Assembly (NCBI RefSeq): GCF_900130005.1
Contig: NZ_FQXP01000012.1
Span: 62,001-126,000, forward strand
Length of the DNA: 64,000 nt
DNA from: Clostridium collagenovorans DSM 3089
GTDB lineage: Bacteria; Bacillota; Clostridia; Clostridiales; Clostridiaceae
Direction of reading: 5' to 3'
Made by a program: the position numbers and the translations under genes. A model generated the notes under the pieces. The model did not search any database, was not told where the DNA came from, and saw only the letters and a program-made list of their open reading frames with translations. Shown here piece by piece: positions 17,272 through 27,066 of the stretch (position 1 is the first letter of the stretch; each line of letters begins with the position of its first letter).

Positions 17272-17761
17272 CAGTTTTTTCCCCCTGAGACTACTTTGTA
17301 AATAAGGTTAGTATTTTAATACTCACTAAAAATTATATACCTTATGCCCTTCTTATTCAACAAACAATTAAAAATATTAGTAATTGTCTGCTAAATCAGG
17401 AGTTATATAGTTCTATTTTAAAGTAATGGCTTATTTTAACTGCATACACTTAATTTCCTTGTATTTTGAGACTTAAAGAAAGGTAAAACATATAACCAAT
17501 TTATTAGTATCCTTCTTAATATTTTTGTATTACATGTTATAATACATGACATGAATTTTTTAGTAATTTATGTATTAAGTCAACTTTAATTCTACTATAT
17601 TTAAATTTATTAATTTAAATACATGTGGTTCAATATTAAATATATATTGTTTTAACATTACATAAGTTGCCCTATATATTATCCTTAAGATTACTTACAT
17701 TATTATCTTTATACTCACTTATATTTCTAGTCTTAAGAATATCAATATAAGCTACTATAAT
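17272..17761. other. Gene-free AT-rich spacer
   Basis: About 490 bp without ORFs, upstream of the 179-residue gene. No promoter or hairpin can be assigned with confidence. Confidence 0.35.
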
Positions 17762-17857
17762 CTTAATATTACAACATAATAAAAATGAGCTCTTTTACCT
17801 CTTTGTATATTTTTAACTTCTTCCGACTTAATATTACAACATAATAAAAAGGAGCTA
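17762..17857. repeat. Tandem duplication of the parvulin-gene terminator tail
   Basis: The ~27-bp word beginning CTTAATATTACAACATAATA recurs at 17762 and 17827 (period 65). On the minus strand each copy follows a GAGC-type hairpin arm and contains the T-tract, so the terminator region seems to have been duplicated. Confidence 0.7.
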
Positions 17858-17886
17858 TCACTCCTATGTATAATTACACAGTGTAA
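17846..17886 (-). terminator. Terminator region of the parvulin gene
   Basis: On the minus strand a palindrome TTACACTGTGTAA (17874-17886) is followed by a short hairpin AGGAG/CTCCT and TTTTTATT. It lies directly after the stop codon at 17902. Confidence 0.65.
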
Positions 17887-17901
17887 TAACTCCCTAAAAT
17901 A

Positions 17902-18645
17902 CTATTTTACTATTTCAATGTTTGCTTTAGCTTTTAAATCAGCTGTTTTTGCCATGTAAGCTTCTTGTTGCTTCTTACCTAATAATTGTTGAGCTATGTT
18001 GTTTTTAACTTCTTCAAAGCTCTTAGGAGCAGCATCTGTTTTGCTTACTAATTTGATTAAGTGATATCCAAATTGAGTTTTAACTGGTCCATTTACCTCA
18101 CCTGGAGTCATAGAGAATGTCATTTCTTCGAATTCTGGAACCATGCTTCCTCTTGGGAATTCACCTAAATCTCCACCAGCTTGGCTTGATGGACAAGTAG
18201 AGTGCTCTTGTGCCATTTCTTCAAAAGAAGCTCCCTCTTTAATTTTTGCTAATAATTCATTAGCTTTTTCTTCAGTTTCAACTAAGATATGACTAGCTTT
18301 AGCCATTTCTGGTTGAACAAATTGCTCTTTATTTTCATTGTAGTGTGCTTCGATTTCTTCATCAGAAACTTTAGCTTCGTTAAGAACTTTTCTTAAAGCA
18401 TATTGCTTTAATACGTTAGCTTTAACTTGTTCCATTTCTTTAATAAATTCTTCTTCAGCCTCATAATTACTATCAACAGCATCTGTATATAATAATTCTT
18501 GATTTATTAACTCTTCTAAAAGTCTTTCTTGACCTTCTGGTGAATAGAATTGAGCTGCAACCTGTGGTTGTAATCCTGAAAGTAATACTTCCATATCAGT
18601 TTGTGTTATTTCTCTACCATTAACTTTAGCTATAACTTTGCTCAT
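17902..18645 (-). CDS. Parvulin/SurA-like peptidyl-prolyl isomerase
   Basis: A 247-residue protein with an N-terminal SurA-type helical chaperone region (VNGREITQTDMEVLL) and a parvulin domain at ~113-205: KASHILVETEE, STCPSSQAGGDLGEFPRGSMVPEF (only pieces given: GGDLGEFPRG) and QFGYHLIKL. There is no signal peptide or lipobox, unlike PrsA, so it should act in the cytoplasm. AAGGAGAG precedes the ATG. It is a single gene with its own terminator, whose tail is duplicated. With ppiB it is the second proline isomerase in this window. Confidence 0.88.
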   Translation of the reverse strand: MSKVIAKVNGREITQTDMEVLLSGLQPQVAAQFYSPEGQERLLEELINQELLYTDAVDSNYEAEEEFIKEMEQVKANVLKQYALRKVLNEAKVSDEEIEAHYNENKEQFVQPEMAKASHILVETEEKANELLAKIKEGASFEEMAQEHSTCPSSQAGGDLGEFPRGSMVPEFEEMTFSMTPGEVNGPVKTQFGYHLIKLVSKTDAAPKSFEEVKNNIAQQLLGKKQQEAYMAKTADLKAKANIEIVK

Positions 18646-18974
18646 TTTTAACTCTCCTTTAATATCTCTAGTGATACATCACTAAGATTCGTATTTATAA
18701 TAAAAGCTAGACTTATTATAACATATAACTATTTTTACAATATATAGTTTACTTCATAAAACTTTATATCAATATCTTAAATATATTTAATAACTATAAA
18801 TTTAGAACACTTACTAAATTTATATCTTTAAAGCTTTATAATACTTTCATGTGAGAAACTCTACATATATTATGTATCTTATATATTATCTAAAATTAAG
18901 CCTATTTTCCATATTAATATAGATGATATCAGAAAACTCTTTTCTTGTCTAATTTACTTCTCTCTATAAAAATA

Positions 18975-19060
18975 AAGCTCAAGTTATTATAGTCATTTAT
19001 TAAAAATTTATACTTTCATAAATTTTTAAACATTTCAGACTAAAAAAATAACTTGAGCTT
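18975..19060 (-). terminator. Terminator of the PTS-IIC gene
   Basis: Arms AAGCTCAAGTTATT (18975-18988) and AATAACTTGAGCTT (19047-19060), with an inner AAAAATTTAT/ATAAATTTTT helix. On the minus strand it ends in a U-rich tail. The rest of 18646-19130 shows no gene. Confidence 0.75.
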
Positions 19061-19130
19061 AAAATTTGCCTGTATACAAAATTTATCTATATATTATTAA
19101 GTTATCTAATTATAACTTATATAAACAATA

Positions 19131-20162
19131 TTATGAAGCTTGAGTAACATTCTCTTTTACTTCTACAGGTTTTTTACCCATCTTCTTAAATACAGTACCA
19201 CCAACAAATCCTGCTAAAGATCCACCTAAGATAGCAAATACAATTGCTAAAACAACTTTCTTAGGATCATTGAATCCAAATGGAGCTATTAAACCTGGAA
19301 TAGGTGATGCTGTACCAGGCGCATTGTTTATTATTTTAAAACATGCAGCTGAAAGACCAGCAAGTCCGCCTCCGAAGAAGTTTGAACAATATATTGGAAT
19401 AGGGTTAGCTGTTACTATATCCGCCTGAGTTAAAGGCTCTAACATAACTGCCATAACATTACTGTTATCTCCAAGATGTAATTTCTTAAATATTAATCCA
19501 TTTGTAAATGAACCACCAACACAAGCGATTGCTGCAATACCCATTGCTAATCCTTGAAGACCTAACATTGCAGTTAAAGCCATTGAGCTTAGTGGAGATG
19601 TACAAATCATCTTCATTATACCACCTAAAAGGAATCCCATAACTATTGGTGATTGTTCAGCAGCAACTGAAATCATTCCTCCAATATTAAGTAAAGTAGC
19701 ATCAACAATTGGGTTGAATCCCATTGCTATAAGTCTTGCTAATGGAGCCATTAATAAAGCACCAACAATAAGGTCTAAACCTTCTGGTAAAGCTTTTTCA
19801 ACATATGGGGAAATTAAAGCAACTATATAACCAGCTATAAATCCTGGTAGAATTCCGTATCCTGAAACTGCAACACCTGCTGCTACAGCATATACTGGGT
19901 TTATTCCTACACTAAGTCCAACAAGTATAACTGCTGCTATACCACCCATACTACCTGATGCAGCACCAACTTCACCTAAAAAGCTGATGTGTAGTAAATC
20001 TCCACATACATATCTATGGATAGCCTCAACTAGGAATGTTGCAACCGCAGCATTAGCTAATCCTGACATAGCCTTTTGCCCTTTAGGCATTTTTAATGTA
20101 AATAATGAGAATAATACTAAAGTGAAAATTAATAATCCAATCCCTTTAACAATAGTAAACAT
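19131..20162 (-). CDS. Orphan PTS-type IIC membrane permease
   Basis: A 343-residue, highly hydrophobic protein with about nine membrane segments and Gly-rich loops (GAASGSMGGIAAVILVG, NFFGGGLAGLSAACFK). It fits the PTS_EIIC_2 family of IIC-like sugar permeases. No IIA or IIB gene lies nearby, so its phosphotransfer partners would be encoded elsewhere, or it may act outside classical PTS uptake. GGAGG lies 7-8 nt upstream. It is monocistronic with a strong terminator. A 12-bp palindrome about 85 nt upstream may be an operator. The substrate is unknown. Confidence 0.75.
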   Translation of the reverse strand: MFTIVKGIGLLIFTLVLFSLFTLKMPKGQKAMSGLANAAVATFLVEAIHRYVCGDLLHISFLGEVGAASGSMGGIAAVILVGLSVGINPVYAVAAGVAVSGYGILPGFIAGYIVALISPYVEKALPEGLDLIVGALLMAPLARLIAMGFNPIVDATLLNIGGMISVAAEQSPIVMGFLLGGIMKMICTSPLSSMALTAMLGLQGLAMGIAAIACVGGSFTNGLIFKKLHLGDNSNVMAVMLEPLTQADIVTANPIPIYCSNFFGGGLAGLSAACFKIINNAPGTASPIPGLIAPFGFNDPKKVVLAIVFAILGGSLAGFVGGTVFKKMGKKPVEVKENVTQAS

Positions 20163-21179
20163 AAATGATCCTCCCTTTAAATTAGATTTTTTTAAAAGAA
20201 ATCAACTATTATTATTAAAAAAACACACCCCTGTTTGATATTTATTTAACAAATTTGTTCTTTTTTTTTATTTTTTTGTTATAATAACATTTGAAATTTT
20301 TTAATTAAAAACTTACATTTTTCGAAATACTACTTAACATAACTTAATACTTCCCACTTTTTTGGAATTTTCAGACTTATGTTTTTAAATCTTCATAAAA
20401 CTGAAAGATTATTATTACATAATTCTTTTGAAATAATTACATAAAGTTAAACTTTGTTTTTTTAATAACAATATAATTAAAGTATACTGCCTAACTACTA
20501 ATTACCTCATTAAACTTCAATAAGTTGTTTAGAATATTTAATCAATTGTTGTTTTTCTATTGATTTTTTTAATAATTGAAGGTTTGTAATAAAAAATAAA
20601 TCATTATATGATAAAAATAAACTCATAACATCGACTTTCATATTATAATTTTTTTATTATATTTAAAGATTTCTCATAATGAATCTTTTTTCGACTTTTT
20701 TAGTGATAATTTTCCCATAACTTCATGAAATGACTTTTGAATCAAATTAAATTTCATTTTTTTGACTTCAAAGTCTCTATTCACAAACAATTGAATCCAA
20801 TAATACACTCCTTAATTCAAAAGCAACTTTATTAATGCTTATCAATTGTCTATTAGACTATATATCACCTGAAATTATTTTTAGTATATCCACTAGAGTT
20901 TTTATTATGGCTATTATTTTATGGAACTTTTCCATGATTTTAATACTTACTTAACAACTTGAAACAATTTTTATTCTCTTATTAACTTATTAATTACTTT
21001 GATTGCTGAATTACTTTAATTTCTTTAACTTCTTTAGCTTCTTCAATTTATCAATTTATTTTATTACTCAGTTACTTTAACTTCTTAATTACTTTACCAC
21101 TTCAATTACTTACTTAAATACTTAAAACATACTTATTCCCTTACTAATTAATTGCTTATTCATTAATCTTATTTTCAAA
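20163..21179. other. 1-kb gene-free region upstream of the PTS gene
   Basis: No ORF with coding character. It is AT-rich, with a loosely repetitive stretch at ~20990-21130 built of words like ATTACTTTAA and CTTCTTTA. Apart from the palindrome at 20248 I see no defined element. Confidence 0.4.
20248..20259. promoter_or_regulatory. Palindromic operator candidate upstream of the PTS gene
   Basis: AACAAATTTGTT is a perfect 12-bp palindrome, just downstream of a minus-strand TATAAC-like -10 and about 85 nt before the start codon. The position suits a repressor site. The cognate regulator is unknown. Confidence 0.35.
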
Positions 21180-21214
21180 GAAAAAAACCAAGCTCCTTAG
21201 AACTTGGTTTTTTC
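21180..21214 (-). terminator. Terminator of the two-component operon
   Basis: AAAAAACCAAG / CTTGGTTTTTTC stem with a 10-nt loop and flanking A/T tracts, downstream of the response-regulator stop on the minus strand. It could work in both directions. Confidence 0.8.
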
Positions 21215-21372
21215 TTTATATTAAATTTTATATGTTATGTATTCTTTAACCTTCTAGATTTAGCTTAATATATAAGTTTTAATTAATATTCCACATTTAA
21301 ATAATAGTTACATTTATTCTATAGTGAATCTTACCTCTAAATACAATGAAGATTGTTTATTAGATATTTAAA

Positions 21373-22218
21373 TTACACCTTCTCACTATAAAATATAATT
21401 CCATTTATAAATTTCTTTATATTTATCTTTCCTCTTAAAACCGTATTGCCTCTTATGTAGTCCATCTCTCTTTTTATTTGTTCAAAATTATATAAACCAT
21501 TAGAGTATTCAATAAATATTTCATTCATGTAATCTTCTATACCTAGGTTTGCCATATTAATCATACCAACTGTAGCAGCTCTTCTTATTCTTTGCTCCAT
21601 TGATTTAGGTGTATCAGTAAATAAAGTACATAATTCTCTCATTGTATAATCGTTAGCATTTTGATTATTCTCTATAAGATACTCAATAACCTGTATTATA
21701 TCCTTACTTCCTATCTCACCCATTATACCTAATTTTTGAAGAATAGCCTTTATTCTAGTTACATAACTAGAAGTATCCTCTCTGCTTGAGAAGCCTCCTT
21801 GTATCCTATCATCACTAAAGATGTTTTGTATCTTATATAACTTTTTTTGAGCATCAATATACTCTATAACCTTCTTCATGATTTGCTCAACTTCTATGGC
21901 ATTTACAGGTTTATGTATGTAAAATTCTACACCCTTTTCATAAGCCTTTGCTACCATTTCCTTATTATTAACCTGCGAAAGCATTATAAACTTAGTGTTG
22001 CTACCAGCTTCCCTACATTCGTTAACCACAGCAATTCCATCTTTATTAGGCATTAACAAATCTACTATAGCTATATCAGGCTTTAAATCTATTATATCTT
22101 GTATTGCATCAATACCATTGTTACAGCTTCCTATAACTTCGCCAAGATCTCTATCCTCAATTATCATTGTAAGTATATTTATAACATTGCTATCATCATC
22201 AACTAAAAATATTTTCAT
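21373..22218 (-). CDS. GlnL/YcbB-type response regulator
   Basis: A 281-residue response regulator. The receiver (1-~120) has the acidic pair VDDD, phospho-acceptor Asp in AIVDLLMP, Ser in MLSQ and Lys in IHKPV. The rest fits the YcbB/GlnL DNA-binding domain (MRELCTLFTDTPKSMEQRIR). In Bacillus subtilis this type pairs with GlnK and controls glutamine use; here no glutamine genes are adjacent, so the target is not inferable. It starts 2 nt after the kinase stop, with GGAGGGG overlapping the kinase 3' end. It is the second gene of a two-gene operon ended by the 21180 terminator. Confidence 0.85.
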   Translation of the reverse strand: MKIFLVDDDSNVINILTMIIEDRDLGEVIGSCNNGIDAIQDIIDLKPDIAIVDLLMPNKDGIAVVNECREAGSNTKFIMLSQVNNKEMVAKAYEKGVEFYIHKPVNAIEVEQIMKKVIEYIDAQKKLYKIQNIFSDDRIQGGFSSREDTSSYVTRIKAILQKLGIMGEIGSKDIIQVIEYLIENNQNANDYTMRELCTLFTDTPKSMEQRIRRAATVGMINMANLGIEDYMNEIFIEYSNGLYNFEQIKREMDYIRGNTVLRGKINIKKFINGIIFYSEKV

Positions 22219-22220
22219 CT

Positions 22221-23519
22221 TTACCCCTCCAGTTCCTCCTTAGGAATTGTTATTATAAACTTAGTTCCTAAATCTTCTTCTGACATTACCTCAATCTTCC
22301 CATTTAAACTTTCTTGAACTATATCCCTTACCAAACTTAATCCAAGTCCTCTATTTATTTCTCCAGTATCATAATTTATTTTAGTAGAAAACCCTGGATG
22401 AAAGATACTCTCCAAGTATTTTTTCTTTATACCACCAGCATTATCTTCAATTATGAAAATATGATTAACCTTATCATATTCATGAGTAAATCTAATATAT
22501 CTATCTATATCTTCTTCATCTCTATTTTTCATAGCTTCTATGGAGTTAGTAATTATATTTCTAAAAATAGACATTAAATAATAATGTTTATTTGTAAAAA
22601 AATCCTGATTTAAAATAAAGCTAAACTTTATTTTATCATCTGATATTATTCCATCACTCTCCATTGCACTTTTAAGAATACTTACTAATTCATTGAAATA
22701 CATTCCTTCATCATGTAAGTTATTTTCAACGGCTTCCTGAAGCCCTCGAACCACTAATCCATATTCCTTTTTTACCTCATGTATATCTCTAGCTATATTT
22801 AAAGCTGAGCTTGCCCAAGTATCATAATTTTTATCTTTTTTAATATTTTCAAATAAGGTATATGCTTCTGTCATAGTAGACTCTATATGGTGCATGTTTT
22901 TTTCCATCCAAAACATTTCACTTTTCAATTTTGAAGTTAAAGATAATAGTTTTTTATATCTATCCTCATGTTCTTTACGTAGCAAGAATATATTATAGTA
23001 TTCCATTGCATATAATGCAACCCAAACTAAAAATGACCTTACTATAGCAACACCAATTAATCCTAACTGCAACTTAAGATGAAAGATATGCCCATCCGTT
23101 CTTATAGTTAACTCTACTAAGTTTGAAAAATAGTCTATACCTAAAAATCCTATGAACAAATACTTCAATTTAAGAGTAGGATCAAACTTCTTATACAGCT
23201 TAAAGAAAATCCCATAATATATATAAAAGAATATTTCCGGGAAATATGTAGTTATTCCTTCCACAACACCTCCATAATTAAAAGCATGTATACTAACCTT
23301 TAAAACATATACAAATACAGCTGTTAAAATAGCCGTTCTAATAATATTTAAATCGTCAAAAATATATAATAATAGTGGAAAGAGAATTATAGCTATGGAT
23401 ATATCAAAATCCGATATAAATAAACTAACCTTTATTTGAGATATTATAGCCAAAATAGTAGCAACTAAAAAAGTAAGTTTTAACCCTCCACCTCTATCTT
23501 CTAGTTGTAAGTTATCCAT
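22221..23519 (-). CDS. GlnK-like sensor histidine kinase
   Basis: A 432-residue kinase. The N-terminal ~200 residues hold about six membrane segments with no large extracellular sensor domain. A cytoplasmic dimerisation region contains the likely phospho-His in ARDIHEVKKEY. The ATPase domain shows the N box NIITNSIEAM, DNAGGI and GLGLSLV. The layout matches GlnK/YcbA kinases, which partner YcbB-type regulators such as the one 2 nt downstream. AAGGAG precedes the ATG by about 7 nt. The signal is unknown; glutamine or a related nitrogen signal is suggested by homology only. Confidence 0.82.
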   Translation of the reverse strand: MDNLQLEDRGGGLKLTFLVATILAIISQIKVSLFISDFDISIAIILFPLLLYIFDDLNIIRTAILTAVFVYVLKVSIHAFNYGGVVEGITTYFPEIFFYIYYGIFFKLYKKFDPTLKLKYLFIGFLGIDYFSNLVELTIRTDGHIFHLKLQLGLIGVAIVRSFLVWVALYAMEYYNIFLLRKEHEDRYKKLLSLTSKLKSEMFWMEKNMHHIESTMTEAYTLFENIKKDKNYDTWASSALNIARDIHEVKKEYGLVVRGLQEAVENNLHDEGMYFNELVSILKSAMESDGIISDDKIKFSFILNQDFFTNKHYYLMSIFRNIITNSIEAMKNRDEEDIDRYIRFTHEYDKVNHIFIIEDNAGGIKKKYLESIFHPGFSTKINYDTGEINRGLGLSLVRDIVQESLNGKIEVMSEEDLGTKFIITIPKEELEG

Positions 23520-24150
23520 TTTTATTACTCCTTTGCCCTTCTTATGTAAATCATATAAGTTTAAATTAATTCGCTACAATCTTATTGAAAGGTAGAGACC
23601 TTAAATAATAATCAATTCTAGCCTTACTGAAAAATAATTATTGAATGTATGTATATACTTTGTAATATTACATCTACATCATGGTATATTAAATATTAAA
23701 TTTTCTATCCTATTAAAACATGAATGAAGTTTATTTAATGCAAGATATATACTTTAACTAACTTTAAATATAAAAAGAATTTTTTATTGATATATGCACA
23801 TAAAAATCCCTTATTTACATTTAGTCTAATTAAATACATCTCCTTATATTTTATCATCATTATTCTAAGTATGTAAAATATTCCTCAATAAATATTCCAA
23901 TAATTAAATTTATTTAAACTATTTCTAAGTATATATTCTACTTCAAAATATCTAAAATTATATATTCCTCAAAAACAAACTATATATAGTATGTTTTAAA
24001 ATAATCTAAATACATCTTCCTACTTTAAATAAACTAAACCTCTATCCTTATTTTTAAGCAAACTATATATCTGTTTTAAAATTAGCTAAGCATATATTCT
24101 TCTAGTAAAGAAGTAAAAATAGACTCCACTCTAAAAAAGTACATGAAAAT
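23520..24150. other. Gene-free spacer with repeat copy B
   Basis: About 630 bp without ORFs. Besides the dispersed repeat at 23652-23754, a loosely repeated AACTATATATnTGTTTTAAAAT block occurs at ~23977 and ~24057. No promoter is confidently assigned. Confidence 0.4.
23652..23754. repeat. Dispersed intergenic repeat, copy B
   Basis: Same order of landmarks as copy A: TATATACTTTGTAATATTA, CATCTACATCATG, TATCCTATTAAAAC, GTTTATTTAATGCAAGATA. It sits upstream of the histidine kinase gene. Similarity to copies A and C is high by eye over ~103 bp. Confidence 0.7.
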
Positions 24151-24195
24151 AAAAGAGAAGTGAATCATACTTAATATAATCATCACTTCTCAGAA
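24151..24195 (-). terminator. Terminator of glyA
   Basis: Stem GAGAAGTGA / TCACTTCTC with a 19-nt loop, followed on the minus strand by TTTTATTTTC, about 50 nt past the glyA stop. Confidence 0.8.
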
Positions 24196-24242
24196 GAACA
24201 TATATTATCTTTAATAATTAATTCTTATTACTTAAAATCATA

Positions 24243-25475
24243 TTATTTATATAAAGGAAACTTACTACATAAATTCTTAACCATGTTACTAATTTCCTCA
24301 AGGTTACCTTCTCTATTCTCTACAGCTAAATTTATTATCTTAGCTATTTCCTTCATTTCACTGATTCCGAATCCTCTAGTTGTAACAGCAGCTGTACCTA
24401 CTCTGATACCACTTGTTACAAATGGACTTCTTTGCTCATTTGGCACTGTATTTTTATTAACAGTTACCCCTATGCTATCTAATAAAATCTCACAATCCTT
24501 ACCTGTTATATCCTTATTAGTTAAGTCTATAAGTAATAAATGATTGTCTGTTCCATCAGAAACAATTGAGAATCCAAATTCTTTTAAGGCTTCACTTAAT
24601 GCATTAGCATTATCCACAACCTCTCTTTGATAAGCTTTGAATTCTTCACTCATAGCCTCTTTAAAACACACAGCCTTAGCAGCTATTACATGCATAAGTG
24701 GTCCACCTTGAATTCCTGGGAAGATAGCCTTATCAATATCCTTAGCATACTTCTCCTTACAAAGAATCATACCACCTCTTGGACCTCTAAGTGTTTTATG
24801 AGTAGTTGTAGTAACGAAATCTGCATAAGGTACTGGATTTGGATGAAGCCCTGTAGCAACTAATCCAGCTATATGAGCCATATCAACCATCATATAAGCC
24901 CCTACTTCATCACATATCTCTCTAATCTTCTTAAAATCTATTATTCTAGAGTAAGCACTAGCTCCTGCTACAATAAGCTTTGGAGATACTTCTTTAGCTA
25001 TGTTTCTTAAATTCTCATAATCTATATGTCCATCTTCTCCAACACCATAAGAATGGAACTCATAAAGCTTTCCTGAAAAATTAACCGGACTACCATGAGT
25101 TAAATGTCCACCATGAGATAAATCCATACCTAATACCTTATCTCCTGGTTCTAATATAGCAAAGTAAACAGCCATATTAGCCTGTGATCCTGAATGTGGT
25201 TGAACATTGGCATGTTCTGCGCCAAATAATTCCTTTGCCCTATCTCTAGCTAAGTCCTCAACAATATCCACATACTCACAACCACCATAATATCTCTTAT
25301 GTGGATACCCCTCAGCGTATTTATTAGTCAATATAGACCCCATAGCCTCTGTAACAGCCTCACTAGTGAAGTTTTCTGATGCTATAAGCTCAATCTTCTC
25401 TTCCTGTCTACTTCTCTCCTGTAAAATAGCCTCGTAAATTTCATTATCTACTCTTTTCACATTTTCTAATTTCAT
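24243..25475 (-). CDS. glyA: Serine hydroxymethyltransferase
   Basis: A 410-residue PLP enzyme converting serine and tetrahydrofolate to glycine and methylene-tetrahydrofolate, supplying one-carbon units. The PLP-lysine motif TTTTHKTLRGPRGG places Lys227. IASENFTS, the GSQAN phosphate site and DMAHIAGL are also present. Full length for the family. AGGAGGGG lies 6 nt upstream of the ATG. It is monocistronic with its own terminator. The leader (25476-25560) showed no riboswitch I could recognise. Confidence 0.97.
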   Translation of the reverse strand: MKLENVKRVDNEIYEAILQERSRQEEKIELIASENFTSEAVTEAMGSILTNKYAEGYPHKRYYGGCEYVDIVEDLARDRAKELFGAEHANVQPHSGSQANMAVYFAILEPGDKVLGMDLSHGGHLTHGSPVNFSGKLYEFHSYGVGEDGHIDYENLRNIAKEVSPKLIVAGASAYSRIIDFKKIREICDEVGAYMMVDMAHIAGLVATGLHPNPVPYADFVTTTTHKTLRGPRGGMILCKEKYAKDIDKAIFPGIQGGPLMHVIAAKAVCFKEAMSEEFKAYQREVVDNANALSEALKEFGFSIVSDGTDNHLLLIDLTNKDITGKDCEILLDSIGVTVNKNTVPNEQRSPFVTSGIRVGTAAVTTRGFGISEMKEIAKIINLAVENREGNLEEISNMVKNLCSKFPLYK

Positions 25476-26179
25476 TTGAAACCCCTCCTATTAAATAGTT
25501 CGACCAACTGACCTAGAAAGAATCGCTCTTTTACTTTATCTCATTGTAAATATTGTTATTTTATCACACATGTAAATTAAATGCACCTTAAATTTTTATA
25601 AAAAAATTATAATATTAAGGAATTTTTATCAATACCTATACTAAATCTCACTATATTCTAAAAATCTTATAATATTTAAACTTTCTAAGCCCTCTTAATT
25701 CTTATATATGTCTTAAAACTCTTCTATATATCCTTTTATACCTAAGCATTTTATCTGTTCTATCTTACTTATTAGTATGTATATATTTCTTCAATTTCTT
25801 TAACCCTGCTTCTTAACTATTATCTATTTTTAAAACTATTAACCTATACATGTTAACCTTTTTCTATATTTTGAACATCCTCACTCTTACTTATTAACTT
25901 CTCTCTATCTTTTAAACTTTTTCTATATCCTTGTAAATCACTTTTATCTAATCAATCTGTTTTAATAGATAATTATTATCTACAAATATATTATATCAAA
26001 TACGCTTATTTTATGTCTACTTAATTCTAAATCATATTAATGAGCTAAATTCATAATAAAAATTATTTAAATAAGAAAGTATATATTATATAATTAAATT
26101 AAAACTATGAAAGCCATGGCAAAAAGCTACTATTTCAGCTTTTGAATATAAGGTCACAGGCTTAAAAGGAGACTTTAAT
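25476..26179. other. Gene-free pyrimidine-rich spacer
   Basis: About 700 bp upstream of glyA. The stretch 25690-25960 is strongly T/C-rich on the plus strand, with recurring CTATATCC, CTTATTAACTTCTCTC and TTTTAAACT words, like other spacers in this window. No ORF was found. Confidence 0.4.
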
Positions 26180-26359
26180 ATGGATAGAGAAAAGTACATA
26201 AAAGCTAAAGAAGCAATCGAAAAGACATTAACATCTCTAGAGTCAATTTTAAATGAAGATAGTCCAACTGGATTAAACACAGGTGTTAGCTACGAAAATC
26301 TTGATGATCTTATAGCAGAGCTAGACAGATTGACTAAAGTATTAGAAAGTTATTCTTAA
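26180..26359 (+). CDS. Small helical protein, 59 residues
   Basis: A short gene: ATG at 26180 with AAGGAG 8 nt upstream, TAA at 26357-26359, and a strong terminator 24 nt later. The product is charged and helical (MDREKYIKAKEAIEKTLTSL... ending LDRLTKVLESYS), with no membrane segment. The good ribosome site, terminator and codon use argue that it is real. No family was recognised. Its sense strand is plus, whereas the larger neighbour glyA reads minus. Confidence 0.65.
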   Translation: MDREKYIKAKEAIEKTLTSLESILNEDSPTGLNTGVSYENLDDLIAELDRLTKVLESYS

Positions 26360-26382
26360 ATAGTTTAAGTTTTAATTTAATG

Positions 26383-26430
26383 AAAAAGAGATTATGTGAA
26401 GGTATCATTCCTTCATATAATCTCTTTTTA
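26383..26430 (+). terminator. Terminator of the 59-residue gene
   Basis: About 19-bp stem (AAAAGAGATTATGTGAAGG / CCTTCATATAATCTCTTTT with a mismatch), 7-nt loop and T-run. A clear intrinsic terminator. Confidence 0.85.
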
Positions 26431-26489
26431 TTTTATATACTCATATTTTACGTTTATACATGAATTTGTGTTGTTATATAATACTCTCT

Positions 26490-26625
26490 TTATAATATAT
26501 TTATCTTTTTCCTTTAAATCTTCTTAATTCAATATATATCTTCATATTTCTCTTCCTTAAACTTCTTAACCTCAATATATACCTCAGCGTATTTCTTCTT
26601 TATAAGGCTTCTTAATTTTAAATAT
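26490..26625. repeat. Degenerate tandem repeat, ~55-bp unit
   Basis: Three imperfect units, each beginning CTTCTTAA followed by an AATATAT-type segment and CTTCATATTTCTTC-like words. It separates the small gene from the transposase remnant. Confidence 0.4.
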
Positions 26626-26640
26626 AATCTGTTATGCTAG

Positions 26641-26968
26641 TTGATTTTTCAAAATGGATTTTCAGCTTATAAGATAGCGAAGGAGCTAAATCTCCCAATT
26701 AACACTCTTTTAAATAAAATCCGCCGTGGTACGACTACACAAGTTAAGCAAGGAAACTCTATTAAGATGTATCTTGCATATACCAGTGAAGCTATTTACC
26801 GAAACAATCGTAAGAATTGCTACCTCAAGTTTAAACTCCTTAGAATATATAGCAGATACAACCGTATACTTTACACATTCACACCCTTCATTTGAAAATG
26901 AAACTAATAAACGTAATAATGGAGTAATACGTGGTTTTATTTCGAAAGGAAAAACTATAAACAATTAG
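26641..26968 (+). pseudogene. IS30-family transposase remnant with internal deletion
   Basis: Frame 1 (26641-~26850) encodes GFSAYKIAKELNLPINTLLNK, the N-terminal DNA-binding part of IS30-like transposases, starting without its first residues. Frame 2 (~26840-26968) encodes VYFTHSHPSFENETNKRNNG and RGFISKGKTI, the C-terminal catalytic region around the final Glu of the DDE triad. The middle (~200 residues, including the Asp ligands) is missing and the two parts are out of frame. No terminal inverted repeats were recognised. It is a dead element, with no function expected. Confidence 0.8.
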
Positions 26969-27066
26969 TACCTTAATAAATAGTTATAGCCATTAAGAAT
27001 ATATCTAAAAAAAATATATTGACATAAATTAAAATAGTATGATAGAATCATTTTCAAAGTAAATAC

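Noticed and set aside
25476..25560. Riboswitch before glyA
   Set aside because: No glycine, SAM or THF riboswitch core could be recognised in the leader.
26710..26964. Minus-strand 84-codon frame over the transposase remnant
   Set aside because: The plus-strand frames match both ends of an IS30 transposase; the minus frame has no ribosome site or family.
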